From UBA6144 sp964399165 (GTDB lineage Bacteria > Bdellovibrionota > Bacteriovoracia > Bacteriovoracales > Bacteriovoracaceae): a DNA stretch of 64,000 bases. Where the stretch lies: NCBI GenBank assembly GCA_964399165.1, contig CAYNPO010000005.1:62001-126000 (forward strand), read 5' to 3'. The notes under the pieces were generated by a model. The model was not told the origin of the DNA. It saw only the letters and a program-made list of their open reading frames with translations, and searched no databases. Of this stretch, positions 17,034 to 25,564 are shown one piece after another. Both the position numbers and the translations under genes were made by a program. Each line of letters begins with the position of its first letter. Within the stretch, counting starts at the first letter, position 1.

Positions 17034-17974
17034 GCGCGAACCGTGAAAAGTTGCAAAAGATCCTTAAAGAAGCCAAGTCACTGGTTTACGGCCAGGACGA
17101 CATGCTGGAGGCGATCCTCGCCGCGTTGGTATGCGAGGGGCACGTCCTTATCGAGGGTATGCCTGGTCTCGGCAAAACCATGAGCGTTTCCGTCATGAGC
17201 CGGCTGTGCAATCTCCAATTCCAGCGCATACAATTCACGCCGGACTTGTTGCCTTCCGACTTGATTGGCACCCTGGTCTATAACCAGGTGAAGCAGGAGT
17301 TTTCGACTAAGTTTGGACCGATTTTCTCTCAAATCGTTCTGGCTGACGAAATCAACAGGTCTCCCGCCAAAGTCCAATCTGCCTTGCTCGAGGCCATGGC
17401 CGAGAAACAAGTCACCATCGGCGACCGCACACACAAGCTGCCCACGCCGTTCGTGGTGCTCGCCACCCAGAATCCCATCGAGCAGGAAGGCACGTACAAC
17501 CTCCCCGAGGCGCAGCTCGACCGTTTCATGATGAAGGTCCAGGTGGACTATCCCGACTACGAAGCCGAAAAGCGCATCCTGCAGCTCAAGCACGAGCACA
17601 TGGACCTGAAGCCCCAGCTGGGCCAGGAAGACCTCGCTGCCATCAAGGCAGCGGTGGAGGCCGTGTACGTGGACGAGAAGATCAAGGACGTCATCGTGCG
17701 CGTCGTGCACGCCACGCGCCCGGGGAACCCGCACTTCGGCAAAAAGCGCGAGGGCCTCGTGGTCGCCGGGGCGTCCCCCCGCGCCAGCATCTGGCTCTAC
17801 AAGATCGCCAAGTTCCGCGCCTTCATGGAGGGCAAGGAATTCGTGACCCCCGAGCACGTGCTCTCCATCGTGCCCGCGGTGCTCGGCCACCGGGTCATCC
17901 CGAGTTACGAAGCAGCCCTGGACAAGGTTAACATGCGCCAAGTGGTCAAGGACATCGCCCTAGCGGCACTGTGA
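17030..17974 (+). CDS. moxR: MoxR-family AAA+ ATPase
   Basis: A 314-residue MoxR ATPase: Walker A GMPGLGKT (43-50), Walker B VLADEINRSP near 108, and the family motif ATQNPIEQEGTYNLPEAQLDRF near 140-160. MoxR proteins act as chaperone-like ATPases together with von Willebrand A (VWA) proteins. The ATG at 17030 overlaps the rlmI stop and has GGAG before it; a frame extension to 17012 lacks a ribosome binding site. It is followed one base later by the DUF58 gene and the VWA genes, the classical bat arrangement. Confidence 0.93.
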   Translation: MSANREKLQKILKEAKSLVYGQDDMLEAILAALVCEGHVLIEGMPGLGKTMSVSVMSRLCNLQFQRIQFTPDLLPSDLIGTLVYNQVKQEFSTKFGPIFSQIVLADEINRSPAKVQSALLEAMAEKQVTIGDRTHKLPTPFVVLATQNPIEQEGTYNLPEAQLDRFMMKVQVDYPDYEAEKRILQLKHEHMDLKPQLGQEDLAAIKAAVEAVYVDEKIKDVIVRVVHATRPGNPHFGKKREGLVVAGASPRASIWLYKIAKFRAFMEGKEFVTPEHVLSIVPAVLGHRVIPSYEAALDKVNMRQVVKDIALAAL

Positions 17975-17975
17975 A

Positions 17976-18794
17976 ATGGACATCAAGGAAATAGAGCGCG
18001 TCGTCGCTTCCGTCCAGCACGCCGTCTTCCGCAACGCCAACACCGTGGCGGCGGGCGTGCTGCGCTCGCGCTTCCGCGGGGCGGGCCTCCAGTTCCGCGA
18101 GCACCAGGTCTACGCCCCCGGGGACGACGTGCGCTTCATCGACTGGAAGCTGTCCGCGCGCTCCGAGCACACCTACGTCAAGACTTTCGAGGAAGACCGC
18201 AACGTCGAGATCACCGTCTGCGTGGACGTGACCGCCAACAGCTTCTATGGCTCGGGTCGCGCCAGCAAGTTGCAAATGGCCATGGAGGTCTGCGGCCTCC
18301 TCTACCTCCTCGCGAGCCAGACCCACGACCTCGTGCGCGTGCTCTTGTTCCACCAAGGGCGCAAGCTCGAGCTTCCCGCCAAGAAAGGCAAGGAAGGCCT
18401 CGTCCAGCTGATTTCGCTCTTCGAGCGCGAGGGCCTGATCACCGCCGGCCGTCGGGCCCAGGCGCCGAAGCGATCCCAGCGCGGCGACAACGGCCCGGAG
18501 CTGCTCAAGGCCATCCGCCAATGCCTCTCCCGCCGCAAGGAAGTGGTGTATCTCGGGGACATGTTGGATTTCCCCCGGACCGCCGATGCCCGCCGGCTGG
18601 TCCATGATGCCCGCTTCCATGCCGTGCGCCTGCTGTCCCCAGTGGACACGCAGAAACTGCCCTGGTCCCTGCCCATTGGGCCGGGTGTCAGCGCCGGCCT
18701 TGGTGATCCGGGCAAGGACGATTTCCTGGCCCGATTCCCCGCCGTGACAAGCGACGAGCGCTACTTGGAACAATTCCTGCGGAGGATCACGTGA
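17976..18794 (+). CDS. DUF58 domain protein of the MoxR-Bat operon
   Basis: A 272-residue soluble protein. It has the DUF58 hallmark FREHQVYAPGDDVRFIDWK (about residues 41-59) followed by SAR and by the EEDRNVEITVCVDVTANSF strand, a degenerate VWA-like region. DUF58 proteins sit between moxR and VWA genes in nearly all bat operons and probably link the ATPase to the membrane VWA proteins. The start is one base after the moxR stop; its own stop overlaps the GTG of the next gene. Confidence 0.9.
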   Translation: MDIKEIERVVASVQHAVFRNANTVAAGVLRSRFRGAGLQFREHQVYAPGDDVRFIDWKLSARSEHTYVKTFEEDRNVEITVCVDVTANSFYGSGRASKLQMAMEVCGLLYLLASQTHDLVRVLLFHQGRKLELPAKKGKEGLVQLISLFEREGLITAGRRAQAPKRSQRGDNGPELLKAIRQCLSRRKEVVYLGDMLDFPRTADARRLVHDARFHAVRLLSPVDTQKLPWSLPIGPGVSAGLGDPGKDDFLARFPAVTSDERYLEQFLRRIT

Positions 18795-19558
18795 AGGCGC
18801 TTCTCCTCCTTTCTTTCCTGCTGGCATTCCCAGCCTGGGGGCAGCTGCAAGCTGAACCTGCCGGCGAGGCGAGGCTGGTTCCCGGTGAGCCGGTACAAGT
18901 GCGCCTTAAACTCCTCGATCCCGCGCTACTCGAGCGCGTTTCCCCATCGAGGCTCAAGGCGGCTGCCGTCCCCAGGGTCCTTTGGTTCATGCACGTGGAT
19001 CCCTGGGAGGTGGGTGAATCCGCCTCCGCTGGGGCCACGGTGGTGATTGGACCGGAGTTCCGCCCAGACCAGGAGGTGCGTTTGCGCCTCCCGGGAGGGG
19101 AGACCACCCTGCGGTTCAAGGGGTTCGCCTTCAGCCCATCCACGGAGAAACCCGAGGGTGATTACGCGTACCAGGACGTACCCTGGTATGAGCGGCCTTG
19201 GTGGCGACGGGCCCCCCTCCTGGCGGGCTTAGCGCTGCTCCTGGGCACCGCGCTCTTCTTCGGCAAAACGGCGTGGCACCGCCGACGCGCCAGGCTCGCG
19301 CGGCAACGGGCGCGGGAAGCGTGGTTGGGCCGACTCAGGGAAGCCTCCGACATCCCGGCCCTCTCGAAGGTCTGGGGGGAGCGCGACGCTTTGCTGGCCG
19401 ACTTTCCCGAGGCGGAAGCGCCCATACGTGGTTTCTTCGAGGTTCTGAACCTCCACCAATTCAAACCGCGCCCTGACCAGGCGGGGGCCGACGAAGTGGC
19501 GCGCGCCAAAGCGCGTCTCATGGAGCGGCTTTCCGGGGGAGGCGGCGTTGGAGCATAA
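18791..19558 (+). CDS. Single-pass exported protein of the bat operon
   Basis: A 255-residue protein with a signal peptide (about 1-17, ending AWG-QL), an extracytoplasmic beta-rich part, one membrane segment near residues 142-158 (LLAGLALLLGTALFFG) and a basic cytoplasmic tail. The layout resembles the DUF4381-like or truncated BatD protein often found between DUF58 and batA, but the sequence match is not firm. GTG start, supported by GGAGG before it and by overlap with the DUF58 stop. Its end overlaps the batA start. Confidence 0.7.
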   Translation: MKALLLLSFLLAFPAWGQLQAEPAGEARLVPGEPVQVRLKLLDPALLERVSPSRLKAAAVPRVLWFMHVDPWEVGESASAGATVVIGPEFRPDQEVRLRLPGGETTLRFKGFAFSPSTEKPEGDYAYQDVPWYERPWWRRAPLLAGLALLLGTALFFGKTAWHRRRARLARQRAREAWLGRLREASDIPALSKVWGERDALLADFPEAEAPIRGFFEVLNLHQFKPRPDQAGADEVARAKARLMERLSGGGGVGA

Positions 19559-20525
19559 GGCCCCATGGTTGCCGCTCTTGGGCGCGCTGGTCGCGCTGCT
19601 ATGGGCGTTGGACTACTGGAAGATCCTGTGGCGGCGGCCCTTGCCCGTGGGAGGGGCCGAGGCCCGCCGGCAAGCCTGGCGCACCGGCGTGCGCTGGCTG
19701 CTCTTCCTCACCGGCGCCGCTGGCTGGGGGGCCCTGTCCTACTCGCTGTCCCAGCCGCGCGTCCCGCGGGAAGTGGGCCCTTCCTCCCGTGAGGTGAAGG
19801 ACATCATGCTGGTGGTGGACGTCTCACGCTCCATGCTCGCCGAGGACATGCAGCCCAACCGCATGGAGGCTACCAAACGCCGCCTGCGCGAATTCGCGCG
19901 CAAACGCCTCACGGACCGGGTGGGACTGGTGCTCTTCTCGGAGAAAGTCTTCACGCTCATGCCCCTGTCCTCCGATCCCGCCTTGCTGGACAAGGTCATC
20001 GGCGACGTGGGCATCGGCTATTTGGGTAGCGGCACCAACATCGGCGACGGGCTCGCCTTGGGCGTGGCCCGCCTGGCGGAGTCCGAAGCCGCGAGCAAGA
20101 TCATTATCCTGCTCTCCGACGGCGTGGCCAACGTGGGTAACCTCACGCCGATCCAGGCCGCCGAGGAGGCGCGTAAACTCGGCATCAAGGTCTACACCAT
20201 CGGGGTGGGCACCCAAGGCGAAGCCCGCATGCCCGTGGGCAACTCGGTGTTTGGCAAACAGTACCAACTCATCCCCGGCGGTTCCATCGACTACAAGACG
20301 CTGACCGAAGTCTCCCGCATGACCGGCGGGAAGTTCTATCCCGCCACCGACGAGGCGGCGCTGGAGAAGTTCCTCGGGGACATCGACAAGCTGGAGCGCA
20401 CCGAGATCAAGGTGGAGAACCAGGTCATTTACGACGAGCTTTACTACTCCTGGTTCGCGGGCGGACTGGCCCTGATCCTCCTGGCCGAGGCGCTCAGGCG
20501 CCTGGCCCTCAAGGAGGCAGTATGA
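19548..20525 (+). CDS. batA: BatA-like von Willebrand factor A membrane protein
   Basis: A 325-residue protein with two N-terminal membrane segments (about 8-24 and 48-67), a VWA domain (about 85-290) and a C-terminal membrane segment (about 300-318). The metal-ion-dependent adhesion site is complete: D91-S93-S95 in VVDVSRSM, GSGTN near 163 and LLSDGVANVG near 185. It starts with TTG at 19548, overlapping the end of the previous gene by 11 bases; no other start fits as well. Bat proteins have been linked to envelope stress and oxygen tolerance. Confidence 0.88.
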   Translation: MEHKAPWLPLLGALVALLWALDYWKILWRRPLPVGGAEARRQAWRTGVRWLLFLTGAAGWGALSYSLSQPRVPREVGPSSREVKDIMLVVDVSRSMLAEDMQPNRMEATKRRLREFARKRLTDRVGLVLFSEKVFTLMPLSSDPALLDKVIGDVGIGYLGSGTNIGDGLALGVARLAESEAASKIIILLSDGVANVGNLTPIQAAEEARKLGIKVYTIGVGTQGEARMPVGNSVFGKQYQLIPGGSIDYKTLTEVSRMTGGKFYPATDEAALEKFLGDIDKLERTEIKVENQVIYDELYYSWFAGGLALILLAEALRRLALKEAV

Positions 20526-22270
20526 CGTTCATGCGCGCCGAACTCGCCCCCTGGCTCATCGCCGCTTTCGCCTTGGCCGTGCCTTGGGCCCTGTGGCGCG
20601 AGCGCCGCTTCCATCGCTGGGTGGAAGCCCATTGGTTCCTGCGCCGGTCGTGGGTCGGTGTGCTGGGTTCCTGGGCATGGTGGGGCGGCCTGGCGCTTTT
20701 GTGCGTGGTCTTGCTGGACCCTCGGCTAGGTGAGATCAAAATCAAGGGAAAGGTGCGCAAGGACCGCACCATCATCCTGGTGGACACCTCCTCCTCCATG
20801 CTAGCCGAGGACGTGAAGCCCAACCGGCTGGAGAAGGCCACCTTGCTGGCCAAACACTTCGTGCGCAAGGCCCCCGGCCATGAAATATCCGTCATGGTGT
20901 TCGCCGACATAACCAAGAAGCTCGTCCCTTTCACCAATGACCGGGACCTGCTGGACGCGCGCATCGACAGCGTGCGCGGCCTGAGAAACCTCAACGCCGG
21001 CTCCTCCATAGGATTGGCGCTGGAAGAAGCCGTCAGGCACTTCGATCCCGCGGACAAGGACGTCACCGGCAACATCCTGGTCATCACTGATGGCGAGGAC
21101 AACGCCGGCACGGAGCGCTTCAAGCTGCCGGAGGGGATTTCACTGGCCATGGTGGGCGTGGGGACGAAGGCGGGTGCCCCCATCCCCATGAAGGACAGCA
21201 TGGGCTTCCACCACGGCGTCAAGAAAGAGCGGGGGGTCACGATCCTCACCAAGCTCAACGAAGGCTTCTTCAAAGCTGCCGTGGACGGCAAGGCCAACGC
21301 CCGCTACTTCCTCGCCCAAAGCTATGACCTCCCCACGGACCAAATCGTGGCCTTCTTCGGGCAGCGCAAAGCCGAGGAGGAGGAAGGGGATAATCTGGTA
21401 CGTCCCGTGGCGATGGAAGGATTCGCGTTGCCCGGGCTGGTGCTCCTGGCGTTGGGTTTCCTGGCGCGCAACCTCCGGCCATTCGCGGCGCTCCTCGCCC
21501 TGTTCCTGCTTCCCGCTGGGGCAATGGCCCAGGACAAGGGGAAGGAGGGCGAAATCCCGCCCCAGCTTTTGGAGCGGATGGAACAACTCCGTCGGGGTGA
21601 ACTCGACCGCCTTGAACGCATCAACCTGGCCGACCAGCTGGTGAAGGCCAAGGCCCATGAGGAAGCCCGCCAGATCTACCGAGAGAACCTCTCGCGGGCG
21701 GACGCCGGCGAGCACCCCGACTCATTCTTCAACTGGGCGACGTCCGAGTTGGAGGGCGGGGACGTGCCGGCGGCGCTGGACAAGTACCACGCCCTTGACC
21801 GCGCCCTGGAAGGGCAGGCCCCGGATTCACCCCTGCGCGGGCAAATCCGCGATAACGTAAAACGTGCGGTCCTGGCGTCCCCCGAGGACGAAAAGAAGAA
21901 GCAGGACAAGAAGAACACTGGGGACGGCGAGGGCAAGGAGCGCAAGCCGGAAGACGGCGAGGGCGACTCCCGCCGCAAGGACGACCAAGGCGAGTCCACC
22001 GGCAAGGACAGTGAGGACGGTAAGAATCCCTTCGATCCCGACAACCAAGACAACCCCGAGGAGGGGGAAGGTGAGGAGAAGAAAGAGGCGGGGGACAAGG
22101 AGGGGCCGGAGAAGCGGCCCCTGCCCGCCGAGGAAGGGAAGGACGGCAAACCCAAGCCGAAACCTTCGCCGCTGCTTGAACAACTCAAACAAGACGACCG
22201 CAAACTGCAGTTGAAGCTGCTGGACACCTCGACGCAGAAACGCGTTCCTGGACGGAGGAAAGACTGGTGA
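20522..22270 (+). CDS. batB: BatB-BatC fusion: VWA domain plus TPR and charged tail
   Basis: A 582-residue protein. Residues 1-330 are BatB-like: two membrane segments, VWA with D88-S90-S92 (VDTSSSM), GSSIGLAL and ITDGEDNAG, then a membrane segment near 300-335. A signal-like LFLLPAGAMAQD follows, then a TPR-like part (about 345-440) as in BatC. The last 140 residues are dominated by Lys, Asp, Glu and Gly. Separate batB and batC genes are usual elsewhere, so this is a fusion. The ATG overlaps the batA stop and has GGAGG upstream. Confidence 0.85.
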   Translation: MTFMRAELAPWLIAAFALAVPWALWRERRFHRWVEAHWFLRRSWVGVLGSWAWWGGLALLCVVLLDPRLGEIKIKGKVRKDRTIILVDTSSSMLAEDVKPNRLEKATLLAKHFVRKAPGHEISVMVFADITKKLVPFTNDRDLLDARIDSVRGLRNLNAGSSIGLALEEAVRHFDPADKDVTGNILVITDGEDNAGTERFKLPEGISLAMVGVGTKAGAPIPMKDSMGFHHGVKKERGVTILTKLNEGFFKAAVDGKANARYFLAQSYDLPTDQIVAFFGQRKAEEEEGDNLVRPVAMEGFALPGLVLLALGFLARNLRPFAALLALFLLPAGAMAQDKGKEGEIPPQLLERMEQLRRGELDRLERINLADQLVKAKAHEEARQIYRENLSRADAGEHPDSFFNWATSELEGGDVPAALDKYHALDRALEGQAPDSPLRGQIRDNVKRAVLASPEDEKKKQDKKNTGDGEGKERKPEDGEGDSRRKDDQGESTGKDSEDGKNPFDPDNQDNPEEGEGEEKKEAGDKEGPEKRPLPAEEGKDGKPKPKPSPLLEQLKQDDRKLQLKLLDTSTQKRVPGRRKDW

Positions 22271-23907
22271 AGGGCATTGTGAAACCCCTGTTGACGGTTT
22301 TTGTGGCCCTCTGGGCAGGCCTGGCGGCCACGCAGGACGTGGTGGTGGAGACCAATCCCCGCAACCCGGTTAAGGGTGAGGCTTTCCAAATCCTGTTCAA
22401 ATGCAAAACCACCTCCAACGCCGAGCCAGAGATCAGTTTTGATCCGGAAGGCTTTGAGGTCCTCGGGCGCCAGAGCCAAGGCGTCTCCACGCGCACGGTC
22501 TACCACCAAGGACGGATCACCACCACCCGTGAGCTGCTGGTTTCGTACGAGGCCATGGCGCCGCGGGCGGGCCGGGTCACCCTGCGTAACCTGGTGGTGC
22601 AGATCGACGGCAAGCGCCTCACTGAGCCTGCGGTGCAGATCGACGTGGTGGACGCGCCGGTGGAACCCCAGATGTTTTTCGTGAAGGCGGACGTGCCCAA
22701 ACGCGCCCTGTGGGTGGGGGAAGGCGCCACCATCCGCTACTACGTCTACCGCAAGGTCAACCTCCAGGGTTTCGACATCAAGAAGTTCCCCAAACTCACC
22801 GGCTTCATGAAACGATACCTGCAGGAACCCGAGCGGCTGGAGCGCGTGGTGGTGAACGGCGAGTCCTATGGCCGCTCGGCCGTCTACGCCGCCCGTGTCT
22901 ATCCTGAGCGTGCTGGCACATTGACCATCGACTCCATCGAGATGGAAGCCAGCTATGGCAACGACCCCTTCGCGGCCCTGGGCCTGGGTTTCGGGGGAGG
23001 ACGCATGAAAACCATGCGCGTCCAAAGCCCGCCCGTGGAAATACAGGTCAAAGAACTGCCCACCGCCGGCCGACCGGCCTCCTTCACGGGATTGGTGGGA
23101 CCCCACCAGTTCGAGCTGAAGACCGGCGGTGGCCGCATCCTGGTCAACGAGCCCTTGGAAGCACGTTTGATCGTGAGCGGCCCGGGCAACCTGGAGAACT
23201 ACGGGGCTCCCGAGTTGTGGAGCGTGCCGGAACTGGAGAAATTCGACACCAAATCGGACTTGGACCTGGTGGGAGGAGACGGCGCCATCAAGACGTTCGA
23301 CTACACCTTCCTTGGCAAAGCCGCCGGGACGGTGGCCCCGCGGGAGCTCGAGTTGAGCTGGTTCGACCCCGTGGCGGTCCGCTACGAAACCAAACGCTTG
23401 ACCCTGCCCCCAGTGGTGGTGGGCGGTGGAGTGGCCACTCCCATCCAGCAGCCTGCCCCCCCCCCGCGTCCCGACAACAAGAAGACGCCGGAGAAAGTCT
23501 CCCTCTCGCCCCAAGGAACGGTGGAGTTCGCGGCCCCTCCCTGGTGGCAGCGACCGGAGGTTTGGGTGGGCTTCTTGGGGCTCATCCTCTTGGCGGCTGT
23601 GGCCATGGGTACCCGGACCCTGCTCGGCAGCCGGGTGGCCCCCCCCTGGGAGGCCGACTTGCGCCGGATCGAGCGCCAGGGACCGGACAGCGCTTCTTTG
23701 ACACGGGTTCTACACTCTCTTGCGCCTGGTAAGGCCACCCTGCGCGAGTCCCTGGAGGCTTCCACGCTCCCGGAGGAGTCCCGGGAATACTTCCAGCATC
23801 TGGCGGACGAACTCGCCCGGCGGGAATTTGCCACTTCCCGCGCGACGGGCGATATTGTCGCGGACAAACGCCACATGCAGGCGTTGAGGAAAGCGCTGAA
23901 GGCATGA
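22267..23907 (+). CDS. batD: BatD / oxygen tolerance protein
   Basis: A 546-residue exported protein with a signal peptide (about 1-22), a series of beta-sandwich domains with VVETNPRNPVKGEAFQILF at the N-terminus (BatD hallmark), one membrane segment near residue 438-455 (VGFLGLILLAAVAMG) and a C-terminal cytoplasmic helical part. BatD is the large periplasmic partner of BatA and BatB. GTG start at 22267 overlaps the stop of the batB-C gene (GTGA). The stop overlaps ribF. Confidence 0.87.
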   Translation: MKGIVKPLLTVFVALWAGLAATQDVVVETNPRNPVKGEAFQILFKCKTTSNAEPEISFDPEGFEVLGRQSQGVSTRTVYHQGRITTTRELLVSYEAMAPRAGRVTLRNLVVQIDGKRLTEPAVQIDVVDAPVEPQMFFVKADVPKRALWVGEGATIRYYVYRKVNLQGFDIKKFPKLTGFMKRYLQEPERLERVVVNGESYGRSAVYAARVYPERAGTLTIDSIEMEASYGNDPFAALGLGFGGGRMKTMRVQSPPVEIQVKELPTAGRPASFTGLVGPHQFELKTGGGRILVNEPLEARLIVSGPGNLENYGAPELWSVPELEKFDTKSDLDLVGGDGAIKTFDYTFLGKAAGTVAPRELELSWFDPVAVRYETKRLTLPPVVVGGGVATPIQQPAPPPRPDNKKTPEKVSLSPQGTVEFAAPPWWQRPEVWVGFLGLILLAAVAMGTRTLLGSRVAPPWEADLRRIERQGPDSASLTRVLHSLAPGKATLRESLEASTLPEESREYFQHLADELARREFATSRATGDIVADKRHMQALRKALKA

Positions 23908-24842
23908 TGAAAACCGTCTCCTCCTTGCTGGACGTATCCGGGGCACCCGGGGAAAAACCGCAACTGGCGGTGACCATCGGCAATTTCGATGGCGTCCACC
24001 GCGGGCACCAGCAGCTGCTGCGCTCCCTCAAGGACCACACCCATCCCCGCGGCATGGCCTTGGCGGTGATCACCTTCCATCCCCACCCGCGCAAAGTGCT
24101 TCAGGCTCCCGCGGCAGGTTTCCTCTTAGGCAGCGCGCCCCAGCGCCACCGCTGGTTAGCCGAAGCCGGCGTGGATTGGCTGGTGGAGATCCCCTTCACC
24201 CGCGACTTCAGCACGCTCAGCGCGGAGGAGTTCCTCGACCGCCACGTTCTGTGCCATCCCGGTTTGCGCGAGATCTACCTGGGATGGGATTTCGCCTTCG
24301 GCGCTCATAAGAGCGCCGGCGCCGAAGAAGTACGCAAGCATTGCACAGGCCGTGGCATCCACGTGGAAGTCTGCCCACGTTATTCCGCTGGCGACTCCCA
24401 GGTGTCCTCATCCCACATCCGCCAATGCGTCTCCGAGGGGCGCGTGCGCGAGGCCCACGCCATGTTGGGCCGGCTTTACACGCTCGAAGGTTTGGTGGTG
24501 AAAGGGGAGGGCCGGGGCAAGCGCCTGGGGGTGCCCACCGCCAACATGCAGGTGGACCAGGACGTGCTCCTGCCCAAACCTGGCGTCTACGTCACCGAGA
24601 CCGCCTCCCGGGGCATGCTCTACCGCTCCGTCACCAACATCGGGCGCAACCCCACTTTCAAAGATGGGCCCGAGCTTTCGGTGGAAACGCACATCCTGGA
24701 CTTTGACGGGGACATCTACGGTGAGGGGCTGGAGGTGCGTTTCCTGGACCGTCTCCGTGACGAACGCAAATTCCCGGGAGTGGACGCCCTGCTCGACCAA
24801 ATCAAACAGGACATCGGCCGTGCCCGCGCCTTCCCCAGCTAG
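23904..24842 (+). CDS. ribF: Bifunctional riboflavin kinase / FAD synthetase
   Basis: A 312-residue RibF. The N-terminal nucleotidyltransferase has TIGNFDGVHRGHQQLL (about 24-39) and the SSSHIRQCVSEGRV element near 168-181; the C-terminal riboflavin kinase has GEGRGKRLGVPTANM (about 201-215) and NIGRNPTF. It converts riboflavin to FMN and FAD. The first of two tandem ATGs (23904) overlaps the batD stop; GAAGG precedes it. Although placed at the end of the bat run, it is a housekeeping gene. Confidence 0.95.
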   Translation: MMKTVSSLLDVSGAPGEKPQLAVTIGNFDGVHRGHQQLLRSLKDHTHPRGMALAVITFHPHPRKVLQAPAAGFLLGSAPQRHRWLAEAGVDWLVEIPFTRDFSTLSAEEFLDRHVLCHPGLREIYLGWDFAFGAHKSAGAEEVRKHCTGRGIHVEVCPRYSAGDSQVSSSHIRQCVSEGRVREAHAMLGRLYTLEGLVVKGEGRGKRLGVPTANMQVDQDVLLPKPGVYVTETASRGMLYRSVTNIGRNPTFKDGPELSVETHILDFDGDIYGEGLEVRFLDRLRDERKFPGVDALLDQIKQDIGRARAFPS

Positions 24843-25530
24843 GCTCGCCCTCATCGGGAAGGGCATTGGCCATTCCCGCTCCCCCGACACCTACCGCTCG
24901 CTCTTGGGCCAAGACACCCAGTACGACTTGTTGGACGTGGCTGACATGGAATCCCTACCCACCGCGGACCAGCTGGCTGCGCGGTACGACGGCGTCAGCA
25001 TCACGGCCCCATGGAAAGAGGCCTATGCCGGTGCGGCCGTGGCCGAAGCCGCCCACCTGGGAGCAGTAAACTGCTTGCGTTTTGGCCCCGCTGGCATGGA
25101 AGCGACGAACACGGACTGGAGCGCCCTGAAAGAATTGCTCCCCCCATTTCTGAGGGAGCGAGGAATCGGCTCGCCCGTGGTCATCCTCGGGAACGGGGCC
25201 ATGGCCCGCGTGGCTCGGGACGTGCTTGAGCGTTTGGGTCAGAAGAACGCCACTTTTGCCCGTTCACAAGGGGACGACCCCGCGACTTTGGATCTTCCCA
25301 CCCTCTATCCGGGGATGGGGAAAAAGCTTGTCCTCAACGCCTGCTCGCGCTCCTTCACTTTCGCCGGAAAGCTCGACGCCACGTGGGTTTTTTGGGATTT
25401 CAACTACGGCCTCCCGGACCAGCAAGCGGCTGTGGAAAGGACCGGCGCCACCTACGTGGACGGCCTGGGACTGCTTAGAAAGCAGGCCGAGCACGCGGTC
25501 CAATTCTGGAACCTATCGCTCAAGCGTTAA
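24820..25530 (+). CDS. aroE: Shikimate dehydrogenase-like protein
   Basis: A 236-residue AroE-family protein, shorter than the usual 270. Substrate site motif GKGIGHSRSP (13-22), catalytic Lys66 in GVSITAPWKEAY and NTD (97-99) are present; the nucleotide-binding loop is VILGNGAMA (121-129). It reduces 3-dehydroshikimate with NADPH. The GTG at 24820 lies inside ribF (23-base overlap) with AGGA upstream, and fits the family N-terminus; the longer frame (to 24664) runs in another frame of ribF and does not resemble the family. The short length and T-A-P in place of T-V-P before the lysine leave open a related substrate. Confidence 0.78.
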   Translation: MPAPSPARLALIGKGIGHSRSPDTYRSLLGQDTQYDLLDVADMESLPTADQLAARYDGVSITAPWKEAYAGAAVAEAAHLGAVNCLRFGPAGMEATNTDWSALKELLPPFLRERGIGSPVVILGNGAMARVARDVLERLGQKNATFARSQGDDPATLDLPTLYPGMGKKLVLNACSRSFTFAGKLDATWVFWDFNYGLPDQQAAVERTGATYVDGLGLLRKQAEHAVQFWNLSLKR

Positions 25531-25564
25531 ACTCCGCGGACTTACGCGCCGAAACGCCATCATC

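Noticed and set aside
21676..23514. A 612-codon open frame on the minus strand opposite the bat genes
   Set aside because: It is antisense to two well-supported genes (batB-C fusion and batD), has no recognisable motif, and long antisense frames are expected at this GC content.
25226..25564. N-terminal extension of pilB by 113 codons
   Set aside because: This part is aroE read in another frame; PilB homologues begin near the ATG at 25565.
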